From Nostoc sp. NOS(2021) (GTDB taxonomy: Bacteria; Cyanobacteriota; Cyanobacteriia; Cyanobacteriales; Nostocaceae), in the NCBI RefSeq assembly GCF_017115025.1, contig NZ_JABXKM010000071.1, positions 1 to 52,402 of the forward strand: 52,402 nt of DNA. Direction: 5' to 3'. Positions 25,221 through 33,538 of the stretch are shown here, piece by piece. The notes below the pieces were generated by a model. It was not told the DNA's origin, ran no database searches, and saw only the letters and a program-made list of their open reading frames with translations. Both the position numbers and the translations under genes were made by a program. Each line of letters begins with the position of its first letter. Within the stretch, counting starts at the first letter, position 1.

Positions 25221-26111
25221 ATGACGCGCTTTATACATGACAAATTCGCCAAGGACTATCTGGAAGAATTACTAAAAGATTACGGAGAAGTCAATCCGTC
25301 GGAAAAAGTTTCAGGAGAGATTAAAGAAATAGATGTTTTATTCACTCCTTTTAAACAGCAAAACTCTAATTTACAAGTGCTAGGATTGCTAGGAAAATTT
25401 GCTGAATATCCTGCAATATTAGAACCATTTCGCAATCCAGCTTCTACCGATGAAATATGCGACTGTATTTTAAAATTATTAGAAATCAAGGCTCTCGTGC
25501 GACGAGAAGCTAAAGCAAATAAAACCAAACTTCAGGAGTCCGAAATTCCCAAGTTGTGGGTTCTTACACCTACCGTATCTGAAACTAGATTGTCTAGCTT
25601 TGGAACTATTCAAAAAGAAGGTTGGTTATCGGGAGTATATTTTCTGCCAGATGCCTTGCGGACAGCAATTGTAGCGATACACCAACTACCGCAAGCACCG
25701 GAGACGTTATGGTTGAGGCTTTTGGGAAGGGGAAGTGTGCAGTCACAAGCGATTGTCGAGTTGCAAGCGTTACCATTAAATTATCCATACCAAAAAGCAA
25801 CACTCGAATTAGTTTACAACTTGCGCGAAAACTTGAGAGTAAATCAAGAATTAGAAGAAGATGATAGGGAGTTAATTATGCGACTAGAACCACTTTATCA
25901 AAGAGATAGAGAACAAGCTATACAGGAAGGAAATAAACAAGGAGAACAACGTTTAATTATACGTCAACTCAATCGCCGTATTGGAGAAATTAATGCATCA
26001 TTAATCGAGCGAATTAAAGGATTATCGATTGAAAAATTAGAGAATCTAGGAGAAGCATTACTAGACTTTTCTAGTGTTGCTGATTTAGAAACTTGGTTAA
26101 ACCAACAGTAA
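25221..26111 (+). CDS. Rpn-like/DUF4351 protein
   Basis: 296-residue cyanobacterial protein. The N-terminal part (DKFAKDYLEELLKDYG ... EIDVLFTP) resembles the PD-(D/E)XK nuclease-like core of Rpn/transposase-related proteins, though catalytic residues are not all clear. The C-terminal 60 residues (RLIIRQLNRRIGEINASLIE, then LGEALLDFSSVADLETWL) match the DUF4351 helical module. Such genes exist in many copies in filamentous cyanobacteria. It lies 18 bp after the TPR gene on the same strand. Confidence 0.75.
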   Translation: MTRFIHDKFAKDYLEELLKDYGEVNPSEKVSGEIKEIDVLFTPFKQQNSNLQVLGLLGKFAEYPAILEPFRNPASTDEICDCILKLLEIKALVRREAKANKTKLQESEIPKLWVLTPTVSETRLSSFGTIQKEGWLSGVYFLPDALRTAIVAIHQLPQAPETLWLRLLGRGSVQSQAIVELQALPLNYPYQKATLELVYNLRENLRVNQELEEDDRELIMRLEPLYQRDREQAIQEGNKQGEQRLIIRQLNRRIGEINASLIERIKGLSIEKLENLGEALLDFSSVADLETWLNQQ

Positions 26112-26225
26112 AATAAATTATCATCAGTAGATTAATTAATTTATAGCAATCCGATTTGATTTTTGAAAAAATCTAAGCATGGTTAGTCTAGGTTTATATT
26201 CCACACAAAGCAAGCTATCAAATCT

Positions 26226-28523
26226 ATGAATGCAGTAAGTGCTAAAAACCAACAGTTAGGGGGTTTGTACGTTCAATCTCCTCAAGGAGAGCAGCTAGTT
26301 TTTCCGCTCAAGCATACGGAAGTTATAGCAAAAATTGCAGGTAACTTGTCACGAGTTGAGGTGATTCAAAGCTTTGAAAATCCCTTCACGCAGCCTTTAG
26401 AAGCAGTCTATATCTTTCCGTTACCTGATGAGGCGGCGGTGGATGACATGGAAATCAAAATAGGCGATCGCATTATCAAAGGTAATATTAAAAAACGTGA
26501 AGAAGCGCAACAAATCTACGAAAAGGCAAAACAAGAAGGACGCACCGCCGGACTTCTAGAACAGCAACGAGACAATATCTTTACCCAATCTCTGGCTAAC
26601 ATCAAACCTGGTGAACAAATTGATGTCACAATTCGTTATACCGAAAGTTTAAAATTTGAGGCGGGAAACTACGAATTTGTTTTCCCGATGGTGGTGGGGC
26701 CAAGATATATCCCAGGAACGCCGATAGATGGTAGCGGTGACACAGACCGAGTTCCTGATGCTTCCCGCATTACACCGCCTGTAGTGTTGGAAGGAACGCG
26801 TAGGCGTCACGATATTAATGTCACAGTCGAAATTGATGCAGGTTTACCAATTTCTGAAGTGCGTTCTCCTTCCCATCAATTAAAAATTGAACATTCAGGT
26901 CAAATTGTGCGGATTCAATTAGCCGGAGAAGATACAATTCCCAACAAAGATTTAATTCTCCGCTATCAAGTTTCTGGTAAAGAAACTCAATCCACAGTAT
27001 TAACCCAAGCCGACGATCGCGGCGGACATTTTGCAATATATCTGATTCCCGCTTTGGAATATTCCACTGATGAGATTGTCCCTAAAGATGTTGTATTTTT
27101 GGTGGATACTTCTGGTTCGCAATCTGGCGATCCGTTGCAAAAGTGTCAGGAATTGATGCGGCGATTTATCAATGGGTTGAATCCCCACGATACTTTCACA
27201 ATTATCGATTTTTCCGATAGAGTCAGACAGTTATCACCAACACCTCTGCCGAATACATCAGAAAATCGTGCCCAAGCGATCGCTTACATTAACAACTTAC
27301 AAGCTGATGGCAGTACAGAAATGCTCAGTGGCATTCGTACAGCCATAAATTTCCCTACACCAGTCGGAAGATTACGCAGTGTTGTACTCTTAACTGATGG
27401 ATATATCGGCAACGAAAACGAGATTTTGGCAGAAGTACAACAGCATCTGCAACCAGGAAATCGCCTTTACAGTTTCGGTGCTGGTAGTTCAGTTAACCGT
27501 TTTTTACTGAATCGCATCGCCGAAATTGGCCGGGGAATATCCCGAATTATTCGTCATGATGAACCCACAGAAGAAGTTGCCGAAAAATTTTACAGGCAAA
27601 TCAACAATCCTGTACTCACGAATATTCAAATCTCTTGGCAGGGTGAGACAGAATCGCCTGTTATTTACCCAGCCATAGCGCCTGATTTATTCAGCGAACA
27701 ACCATTAGTTTTGTTTGGTCGCAAACAGGATAGAGCCGGCGGTAATCTGCAAATTTCCGGCATTGCTGCGGGCGGTAAGCACTACGAAAAAACGTTTCAC
27801 CTCATATTTGAGGAAACAGGAAATCTTGCTGTAGCGCAGTTATGGGGACGCGCTTGCATCAAAGATTTGATGAATCAAATGGTGAGCTTTGAAACCAAAG
27901 CTGGTGTAGAAGCAGTTACAGAAACCGCCTTAACTTATCAATTGCTTTCTCAATACACCGCTTTTGTGGCTGTCAGCGATGACGTGCGGGTTGAACCAGG
28001 AAGCGAATACGTGTCTATGCAAATGCCAGTCGAAATGCCAGAAGCAGTTAGGTTTGGCAAAGCTTCGGCTGCGCGTAAAATATCACTCTCAATGCCATCA
28101 GCGCTAGCTTCAGGAGTAGCTCCAGATTTTCTCAAGCAAAGGCGATCGCCACAATCTCCAGTAGCCAAAGAAGTCGATATCTCTTTGAGCTTTGATTTCC
28201 AGGAGATGGAACAAGATGAAATATCAGACGCAGGCATCAAGCATCAGTTAGAGGTGATCAGCGCTACTGGCTTGGATGAAACAGAAATTGCTAACCTAAC
28301 CCAACACCTTCAACAACTAAACTTTCCTTCCGGCTTCAATGGTGAAATCGTCTTTGAGTTCACCGTCAACAAAGGTCGGGTAGAACGGGTAGTTTTGGAT
28401 GAAAAAGCCTCTACCCTAAAAGATGCAGTTGTAGTGGAGAAAATTAAGCGATCGCTCCTTCTTTGGAGAGTTCCCCCATCTACAACTGGCAAAGTTATCT
28501 TAACCTTGCATGTTCACGTTTAA
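26226..28523 (+). CDS. VIT and von Willebrand factor A domain protein
   Basis: 765-residue protein related to inter-alpha-trypsin-inhibitor heavy chains. A VIT domain (about 10-140; VIQSFENPFTQPLEAVYIFP, KKREEAQQIYEKAKQEG) precedes a vWA domain (about 280-450) with the MIDAS metal site DTSGSQS and LLTDG. The C-terminal 80 residues (GFNGEIVFEFTVNKGRVERV ... VILTLHVHV) look like a TonB-C/AgmX-like module. No signal peptide is seen at the N-terminus. Two stretches (about 26790-26812 and 28060-28075) look like fragments of dispersed repeats read in frame. Probable role is protein-protein interaction. Confidence 0.85.
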   Translation: MNAVSAKNQQLGGLYVQSPQGEQLVFPLKHTEVIAKIAGNLSRVEVIQSFENPFTQPLEAVYIFPLPDEAAVDDMEIKIGDRIIKGNIKKREEAQQIYEKAKQEGRTAGLLEQQRDNIFTQSLANIKPGEQIDVTIRYTESLKFEAGNYEFVFPMVVGPRYIPGTPIDGSGDTDRVPDASRITPPVVLEGTRRRHDINVTVEIDAGLPISEVRSPSHQLKIEHSGQIVRIQLAGEDTIPNKDLILRYQVSGKETQSTVLTQADDRGGHFAIYLIPALEYSTDEIVPKDVVFLVDTSGSQSGDPLQKCQELMRRFINGLNPHDTFTIIDFSDRVRQLSPTPLPNTSENRAQAIAYINNLQADGSTEMLSGIRTAINFPTPVGRLRSVVLLTDGYIGNENEILAEVQQHLQPGNRLYSFGAGSSVNRFLLNRIAEIGRGISRIIRHDEPTEEVAEKFYRQINNPVLTNIQISWQGETESPVIYPAIAPDLFSEQPLVLFGRKQDRAGGNLQISGIAAGGKHYEKTFHLIFEETGNLAVAQLWGRACIKDLMNQMVSFETKAGVEAVTETALTYQLLSQYTAFVAVSDDVRVEPGSEYVSMQMPVEMPEAVRFGKASAARKISLSMPSALASGVAPDFLKQRRSPQSPVAKEVDISLSFDFQEMEQDEISDAGIKHQLEVISATGLDETEIANLTQHLQQLNFPSGFNGEIVFEFTVNKGRVERVVLDEKASTLKDAVVVEKIKRSLLLWRVPPSTTGKVILTLHVHV

Positions 28524-28557
28524 CTTCTAGAAACCATAAATTTACGGTCTCTATCAA

Positions 28558-29115
28558 TTACTTAGGCTTTTTAACCTGACGTGCCATGTCTAGGTAAGCA
28601 CTCATATTCGCGCCTGGACGGCGACGACCATTAGAGCTAGTAGTCGAAGGAGCAAGATATTTTGGCGCAAAGGTTGTTTCAGTTGGCTGCTCTTTGAGTA
28701 CTTTGGCTGCTGCGGCTTTTGCATTTTTGCCCGGTTCAACTTTAAGACCCTCAGCAGTCTGGACTAGTTGAACGTCGGCTGGTTTGGGATTTTTAGCTGA
28801 TTTTTCCTTAGCCTTAGTAGCAGCGGTTTTTGTTCCATTCAACGAATCTGATTTAGATGGAGTTGGTGCTTCTGATGTAATTGTCTCTGCTACTTTCTTA
28901 GCATTCGATGCAACTGTCGATGTAACTGTCTCTGCTACTTTCTTCGCGTTCGATGCTACCTCTTTAGCAGCATCTTTTGCAGCATCTTTGGCTTCGTCCA
29001 ATTCTAAGAAGTAGCCGTTGCTTTTCTTCTTCCCTGGTAACAGTCCGGTAACAAAACCTAGAATAGCGCCAAAAAAACCCTGAATACCCGAAATTAACTT
29101 TTTGATAAAATCCAT
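28558..29115 (-). CDS. Cyanobacterial Ala/Lys-rich protein with N-terminal hydrophobic helix
   Basis: 185-residue protein. Residues 1-28 form an amphipathic/hydrophobic helix (MDFIKKLISGIQGFFGAILG, then FVTGLLPGKKK), then an Ala/Lys/Glu-rich repeat region (SNAKKVAETVTS twice) and a C-terminal MSAYLDMARQVKKPK tail. AGGAG lies 7 bases before the ATG. It is not assigned to a family; the repeated helical stretch resembles LEA-like or membrane-associated structural proteins. It is convergent with the VIT/vWA gene (34-bp gap). Confidence 0.75.
   Translation of the reverse strand: MDFIKKLISGIQGFFGAILGFVTGLLPGKKKSNGYFLELDEAKDAAKDAAKEVASNAKKVAETVTSTVASNAKKVAETITSEAPTPSKSDSLNGTKTAATKAKEKSAKNPKPADVQLVQTAEGLKVEPGKNAKAAAAKVLKEQPTETTFAPKYLAPSTTSSNGRRRPGANMSAYLDMARQVKKPK
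28868..28960. repeat. Internal tandem duplication in the Ala/Lys-rich gene
   Basis: Two nearly identical about 40-base blocks (gatgtaactgtctctgctac and its partner) encode the repeated SNAKKVAET segments. Confidence 0.6.
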
Positions 29116-29714
29116 TACAATTACTCCTGCCTTTTACCTTTTATATTTGGAACTCGGCCGTAATTGTTAAAAATTACGACAAAATGTTACATTTTCTACT
29201 TTGCGTCACCCCGTTCTGGTGACAACCCTTATAGGTTTGTGCTTAATTAACATTGTAGTAAAACTACAGGACAAATGTTCTATTGCAAGCATTTGCAACC
29301 TGAATACACCGAGAACTAATTATTAAATTTTACTGTAACTAAGAGCAAGACTCTGAAAGCAAGCTTTACAATAATTAACATTTCTTTGTTTAGTAAATAT
29401 TTAATTGAAATTAAGCAAGCAGTTTACTCTCAACCAGTGGGAGGAGTGTCATAGCCTATTGGCAGACGGCGAGATGAATTAGTTAGATTTTATACATACT
29501 ATCTTTGTCAGCATTTCAGTTTTGCAAAAATATCTTTTAAAGAATCAGGACTTACGTAAACAATAGCCGAAACCCTTATTTTCAGGTAGGGGCAATTCAT
29601 GAATTGCCCCTACAGTGTGTACTTTTGCGTAAGTCCTAAGAATCCCAAAAGCAACAGCTTCAGTTTGTATCTACAAAAGTGAAATACACCCCTTAATTCA
29701 GCCAGATTCTGTAA
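29116..29714. other. Long intergenic region with a MITE-like element
   Basis: About 600 bp of AT-rich DNA without a supported gene. The right third carries the palindromic element at 29547-29637. The rest shows no clear structure beyond AT-rich runs near 29380-29410. Confidence 0.45.
29547..29637. mobile_element. MITE-like palindromic element
   Basis: Terminal inverted repeats aggacttacgtaaa (29547-29560) and its counterpart ending in cgtaagtcct (29624-29637), with one mismatch, flank a perfect 28-bp palindrome (29586-29613, gtaggggcaattca and its complement). Total about 91 bp with no coding capacity. This matches the layout of miniature inverted-repeat elements of cyanobacteria. Confidence 0.6.
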
Positions 29715-30350
29715 ATGAACATTGAAAATAAACAACGCAATCCCGTTTTGTTAATACACGGGATTGACGACACAGAGGCAGTTTTCCATAAAATGAGGGC
29801 ATACCTAATACAACGAGGTTTGTCTGTACATACCCTGAATTTAGTGCCAAATAATGCTGATGTGGGTCTTGATGAATTGGCAAAGCAGGTATCCGATTAT
29901 GTTACAGCTACCTTTGCATCAGAACAACGCCTAGATTTAGTAGGCTTCAGTATGGGAGGAATTGTCAGCCGTTACTATATCCAGCGACTGGGAGGAATTA
30001 ACCGCGTGCAGAGGTTTATCACGATCTCTTCGCCCCATAATGGAACTGTGGTTGCTTATGGTTCCCGCCGTCCTGGTTGCTTACAAATGCGCCCCGACAG
30101 CATTTTTCTCAAGGATTTAAATTCTGATGCTGTAATATTGGGGCAGCTAGATTTTACGTCTATCTGGACACCTTATGATTTGATGATTGTCCCAGCGAAT
30201 AGTTCACAAATCTCCGTAGGAAGCGAAGTAATAGTACCAGTTCCTCTACACCCTTGGATGCTGACAGACCCCAGGAGTTTAGCAGTAGTCACAGCAGCTT
30301 TAGCAAAGCCTATTAAGCTACCCTTGCTGAAGAAAAAATCCACTCAGTAG
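29715..30350 (+). CDS. Lipase-like alpha/beta hydrolase
   Basis: 211-residue predicted esterase/lipase. Oxyanion-side motif VLLIHGIDDTE, nucleophile elbow LVGFSMGGIVSRYY (catalytic Ser), a candidate acid in TPYDLMIVP and candidate His in PLHPWM are in family order. There is no signal peptide, so it is probably cytosolic. It is small for the family but has all triad candidates. Its stop lies 55 bp before the end of the convergent VOC gene. The natural substrate is unknown. Confidence 0.85.
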   Translation: MNIENKQRNPVLLIHGIDDTEAVFHKMRAYLIQRGLSVHTLNLVPNNADVGLDELAKQVSDYVTATFASEQRLDLVGFSMGGIVSRYYIQRLGGINRVQRFITISSPHNGTVVAYGSRRPGCLQMRPDSIFLKDLNSDAVILGQLDFTSIWTPYDLMIVPANSSQISVGSEVIVPVPLHPWMLTDPRSLAVVTAALAKPIKLPLLKKKSTQ

Positions 30351-30405
30351 CCAGGATGCTTGCCACGCTTGATTTATTCATCTTTAATTACGAATTACGA
30401 ATTTC

Positions 30406-30837
30406 TTAAGTTCTATCTCCAATTTGTGTATGTTCGTAACTCCCAAAAATCGCCTCTGGGTGACGATAATACTTGAACTCCATGAGGTTATAAAAGGGAT
30501 CTTCTAAAAAGAAAGTGCGATGTTCAAGAGGAGAACCAACAAAGCGATTTTTGGTTTCTTCGCGAAAAAGTAGCTGTTGTTGTTGTGCCCTTTCTAGTAA
30601 GTCTTGCCAGTCACGTTCTTGGGTAAAAACTAGCCCAAAGTGTCTGGGATAGATAGTGTTTTGCGGTATCAATGGTTCTTTGGTGACGTGAGCCACTAAT
30701 TGATGACCGTAGAGATTGAGAATCAGGGCGTGATGATTTTCACGACCAGGAATGCAGCCCAAGCCATCCACGTAATATGCTTTTGTTTGGGCAATGTCAG
30801 TCACAGGGAAAGCTAGATGGAATAAAGTTTGGCTCAT
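30406..30837 (-). CDS. VOC/glyoxalase-superfamily protein
   Basis: 143-residue vicinal-oxygen-chelate protein. The N-terminal HLAFPVTDIAQTKAYYVDGL and the C-terminal FFLEDPFYNLMEFKYY carry the family's metal ligands (His near residue 8, Glu in MEFK) together with HFGLVF. The reaction is unknown; members include dioxygenases and isomerases. The ATG at 30837 is clear. Confidence 0.85.
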   Translation of the reverse strand: MSQTLFHLAFPVTDIAQTKAYYVDGLGCIPGRENHHALILNLYGHQLVAHVTKEPLIPQNTIYPRHFGLVFTQERDWQDLLERAQQQQLLFREETKNRFVGSPLEHRTFFLEDPFYNLMEFKYYRHPEAIFGSYEHTQIGDRT

Positions 30838-31570
30838 AGCTTGTGTGGAAAAGACTAGTAGTTGATGCTATCTACAATTTATGCTGTTAAGTCTTGATTG
30901 TGGTCAACTTGAACACAGTTTTAATTGACATTAACTTATATCCTTTATCGTTATGACTAAGATTCGGGACTGAGTAACACTTCAGCCGCCGCACCCTGCG
31001 GCTACGGGCTTCGCGCTGCATCTACATAATTTACACTTAATTTTTTAGGTGACTGCTTTATCTTGTGTAGCTATACTAATTTAGGTTTGTATTGGCAGAC
31101 GCTTAGGAACGTAGATTTGATAATTTACAACTTTATTAGGGTGTGTTGGGAACTTAATGCACCCGATGAAAGTGCTTTGGATGCGTTACGCACTTGAAGA
31201 ATCCACCCAACTAAACAGAAGTTTTGCATTTTGTTTAATCCACGTTCTTTAGTCAGTATTGCAGTGTATATCTAAGATATTCTTTGTAGTTTTACACTCA
31301 GCTTTCAAGTCTACGCCTACGCTATTCAGTTAATAATACAAACATATTACTTTAGCTGGGGAGGTGTCAGAGATTAAGTATTAAGTAAGTAAGTAGGCAC
31401 GATAAAATCAAGGTATGTTGAGTTTTGTAAAAACCCTGAAACGATTCATTTATAAGCTCTTTGATGACTTTACACTTCGTTACATAAGTTGATTTTTTAA
31501 CGCCGACTTACTTATCACAAATTCGTTATTCTGTTGATATTCAGACAAAATTACTCATGATTAATTGCTG
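30838..31570. other. Long intergenic region
   Basis: About 730 bp without a supported gene. It contains a GC-rich hairpin-like patch at about 30985-31020 (gccgcaccctgcggc), a degenerate repeat fragment at 31138-31205 (gtgttgggaacttaatgcac) and a TAAG tetranucleotide run at about 31380-31394. Confidence 0.45.
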
Positions 31571-32392
31571 ATGTCATCCTTAATTAATTCTGTAAATCCC
31601 TGGTTGGTAGCAGTAGGATTAAACACAATTTTATTGGGTTTAGCTTGGATTGCTCCGAAAAAGCTGCTTACTCCTGCTGGATTATTCCACGCTTGGTTCC
31701 TGTCCATCCTAATTTGGGTAACTCTAGGCTGGCAAGGATATGCAGTAGTAATGTTCTATTTTCTGGTTGGTTCTGGCGTTACCCGCATTGGTATGGCACA
31801 GAAGGAAGCAGAAGGAATTGCCGAAAAGCGTTCTGGGGCAAGGGGCCCAGAGAATGTTTGGGGTTCGGCTTTGACTGGGGCGCTGTGTGCCTTGGGCGTA
31901 GGGTTGATCAATTCGGGATTTCTTGTACCTAGTTCCCAATCCCTAGTCCCCAATACTTCCGCAACGCTCAGTACAAGTCTCCAGTCCCTATTATTGTTAG
32001 GCTATGTAGCGAGTTTCAGTACCAAGCTGGCTGACACCACTGCTAGCGAAGTTGGTAAAGCTTATGGTAAAAGCACCTTTCTAATTACCACACTCCAACC
32101 AGTGCCTCGCGGTACAGAAGGGGCGATAAGCTTGGAGGGAACTTTAGCTGGTATCGTGGCTTCTGTAGCGATCGCATCTGTTGGTTGGGGAGTTGGTTTA
32201 ATTGATCTATTGGGAGTAGGTTGGTGTGTGTTGGCAGCATTTATTGCCACTAACTTAGAAAGTGTGATTGGGGCAACACTGCAATCTAAGTATACCTGGC
32301 TGACCAATGAAGTAGTAAATATTTTCAATACATTAATCGGTGCGATCGCGGCTGTGCTACTTGCCTGGACATGGATAAGTATCATTAAGTAG
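31571..32392 (+). CDS. DUF92 family membrane protein, VTE6-like (phytyl-phosphate kinase type)
   Basis: 273-residue multi-pass membrane protein of the DUF92 family, whose plant member VTE6 phosphorylates phytyl phosphate for tocopherol/phylloquinone synthesis. Motifs GSGVTRIGMAQKEAEGIAEK, SFSTKLADTTASEVGKAYG and PRGTEGAISLEGTLAG are characteristic. The ATG at 31571 (MSSLINS) is used rather than the TTG two codons earlier. Between two membrane segments there is an in-frame CCCAATCCCTAGTCCCC-type repeat (about 31925-31990), encoding PSSQSLVPNTSATLSTSLQS. This lengthens one loop. The phytol-kinase role is inferred from the family. Confidence 0.85.
   Translation: MSSLINSVNPWLVAVGLNTILLGLAWIAPKKLLTPAGLFHAWFLSILIWVTLGWQGYAVVMFYFLVGSGVTRIGMAQKEAEGIAEKRSGARGPENVWGSALTGALCALGVGLINSGFLVPSSQSLVPNTSATLSTSLQSLLLLGYVASFSTKLADTTASEVGKAYGKSTFLITTLQPVPRGTEGAISLEGTLAGIVASVAIASVGWGVGLIDLLGVGWCVLAAFIATNLESVIGATLQSKYTWLTNEVVNIFNTLIGAIAAVLLAWTWISIIK
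31925..31990. repeat. CCCAATCCCTAGTCCCC-type repeat inside the DUF92 gene
   Basis: Iterated tcccaatccctagtccccaa is of the C/T-rich repeat type seen in non-coding cyanobacterial DNA. Here it is in frame within a loop between hydrophobic segments. Confidence 0.6.
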
Positions 32393-32659
32393 ATCGGGAG
32401 AATAAACAATTACTCGTTTAGGTGGGGCATTGGCAAAGGCAAAACAGTTGACGAGTACTGAGTAAAAAAGTAAAGTTTGCTACTCAATACTCAGCATTCC
32501 TCAGGGGTCTTGGCAGAAAATAGGCAACCTGCCTTACTACTGCGCTACCTCTGAGATTTTCAATCCTGTTTTGTCCCCACTAGACCGTAAAAGTGATTAG
32601 GGAAAATTATTTTATTTAGTAGCTATATAATTTTTTGACCATTTAGATGTAATTAGTTC
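32393..32659. other. Intergenic region with a structured element
   Basis: Holds a foldable 56-base element at 32500-32555 and, further right, the truncated copy of the PPIase start (32660). No other open frame is convincing. Confidence 0.4.
32500..32555. other. Structured RNA-like/degenerate tRNA-like element
   Basis: A 9-bp outer stem (ctcaggggt/acctctgag, one G-T) encloses an inner hairpin (ggcag/ctgcc). On the minus strand the D-arm-like GGTAGCGCAG suggests a tRNA relic, but no full cloverleaf can be drawn. It may equally be a terminator for the DUF92 gene. Confidence 0.3.
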
Positions 32660-32710
32660 ATGGAATCTTTATCATATTTATCCATCAACGACCAGATGAT
32701 TTCTATATGA
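32660..32710 (+). pseudogene. Truncated duplicate of the PPIase gene start
   Basis: A 17-codon frame (MESLSYLSINDQMISI, then TGA) repeats the first 16 codons of the PPIase gene at 32756 with mostly synonymous or conservative changes. The preceding taattagttc is duplicated too. It looks like the remnant of a tandem duplication, or possibly a leader peptide. Confidence 0.55.
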
Positions 32711-32755
32711 TTTAAAAGTCCTATAAGTGTTTAACCATTTTCACATAATTAGTTC

Positions 32756-33538
32756 ATGGAATCTTTATCGTTTTTGACAATTAATGACCAAATAATTTCT
32801 ATTGAGTCAGCAGTAAAGTACCTGCAAGCCTCTGGAAAATTGGGACAGTTCATTGGGGATATTCTCCGCCAGTACGTAATTGAGTCAGAAATCCGAACAC
32901 GAGGCGATATTGAGATTGGTACAGCAATAACTGAACAGGCAATTATTGACTTTAGGCTGAAAAATCAACTGACTGACCCTCAAAGTTTTCAAGAGTGGTT
33001 AAAGACTAATAACACAGATTACGCTAGCTTTCACACATCGGTTACTTTTGGTTACAAGTTAGAAAAGCTGAAAGCTGTAGTAACGGAACCAAAACTCCAA
33101 GAATATTTTATTGAACGCAAAATTTTTTTGGATCGGGTAGTACTTTCCCGGATTGTTGTTGATAATCGAGAATTGGCAGACGAACTCCAAACCCAAATTG
33201 AAGAAGGAGGTAGTTTTGAGCAACTAGCTAAAGAGTATTCACTTTCAGATGACCGAATTGTGAACGGCATGATGGGAATCGTCAGCCGAGGAAGTATGCC
33301 GGATATATTACGGGCAACTATTGATGTGGCGAGTCCTGGACAATTGTTAGGACCAATAGAAATCGTTGGCAAAGACTCTCCCCAAGGAGAAGGACCTTAT
33401 GGTTTGTTTCGAGTAGAACAATTTCTGCCAGCGTCTTTAGAAGATACTCAACTAAAGCAAGCACTACAAAATGAGTTGTTTGAGAAATGGCTAGCAGAGA
33501 AAATTCAAAAACTGACAGTCAAGTTACAAGTGAGTTAA
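32756..33538 (+). CDS. Parvulin-type peptidyl-prolyl isomerase
   Basis: 260-residue protein with an N-terminal helical domain (about 1-110, SurA/trigger-like) and a parvulin PPIase domain (about 120-225: RVVLSRIVVDNRELADEL, SFEQLAKEYSLSDD, GPYGLFRVEQF). There is no signal peptide, so it is cytoplasmic. It overlaps the ABC exporter gene by 52 bp, an arrangement indicating a shared job: keeping a type I substrate foldable or presenting it to the exporter. A short duplicate of its 5' end lies 96 bp upstream. Confidence 0.85.
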   Translation: MESLSFLTINDQIISIESAVKYLQASGKLGQFIGDILRQYVIESEIRTRGDIEIGTAITEQAIIDFRLKNQLTDPQSFQEWLKTNNTDYASFHTSVTFGYKLEKLKAVVTEPKLQEYFIERKIFLDRVVLSRIVVDNRELADELQTQIEEGGSFEQLAKEYSLSDDRIVNGMMGIVSRGSMPDILRATIDVASPGQLLGPIEIVGKDSPQGEGPYGLFRVEQFLPASLEDTQLKQALQNELFEKWLAEKIQKLTVKLQVS

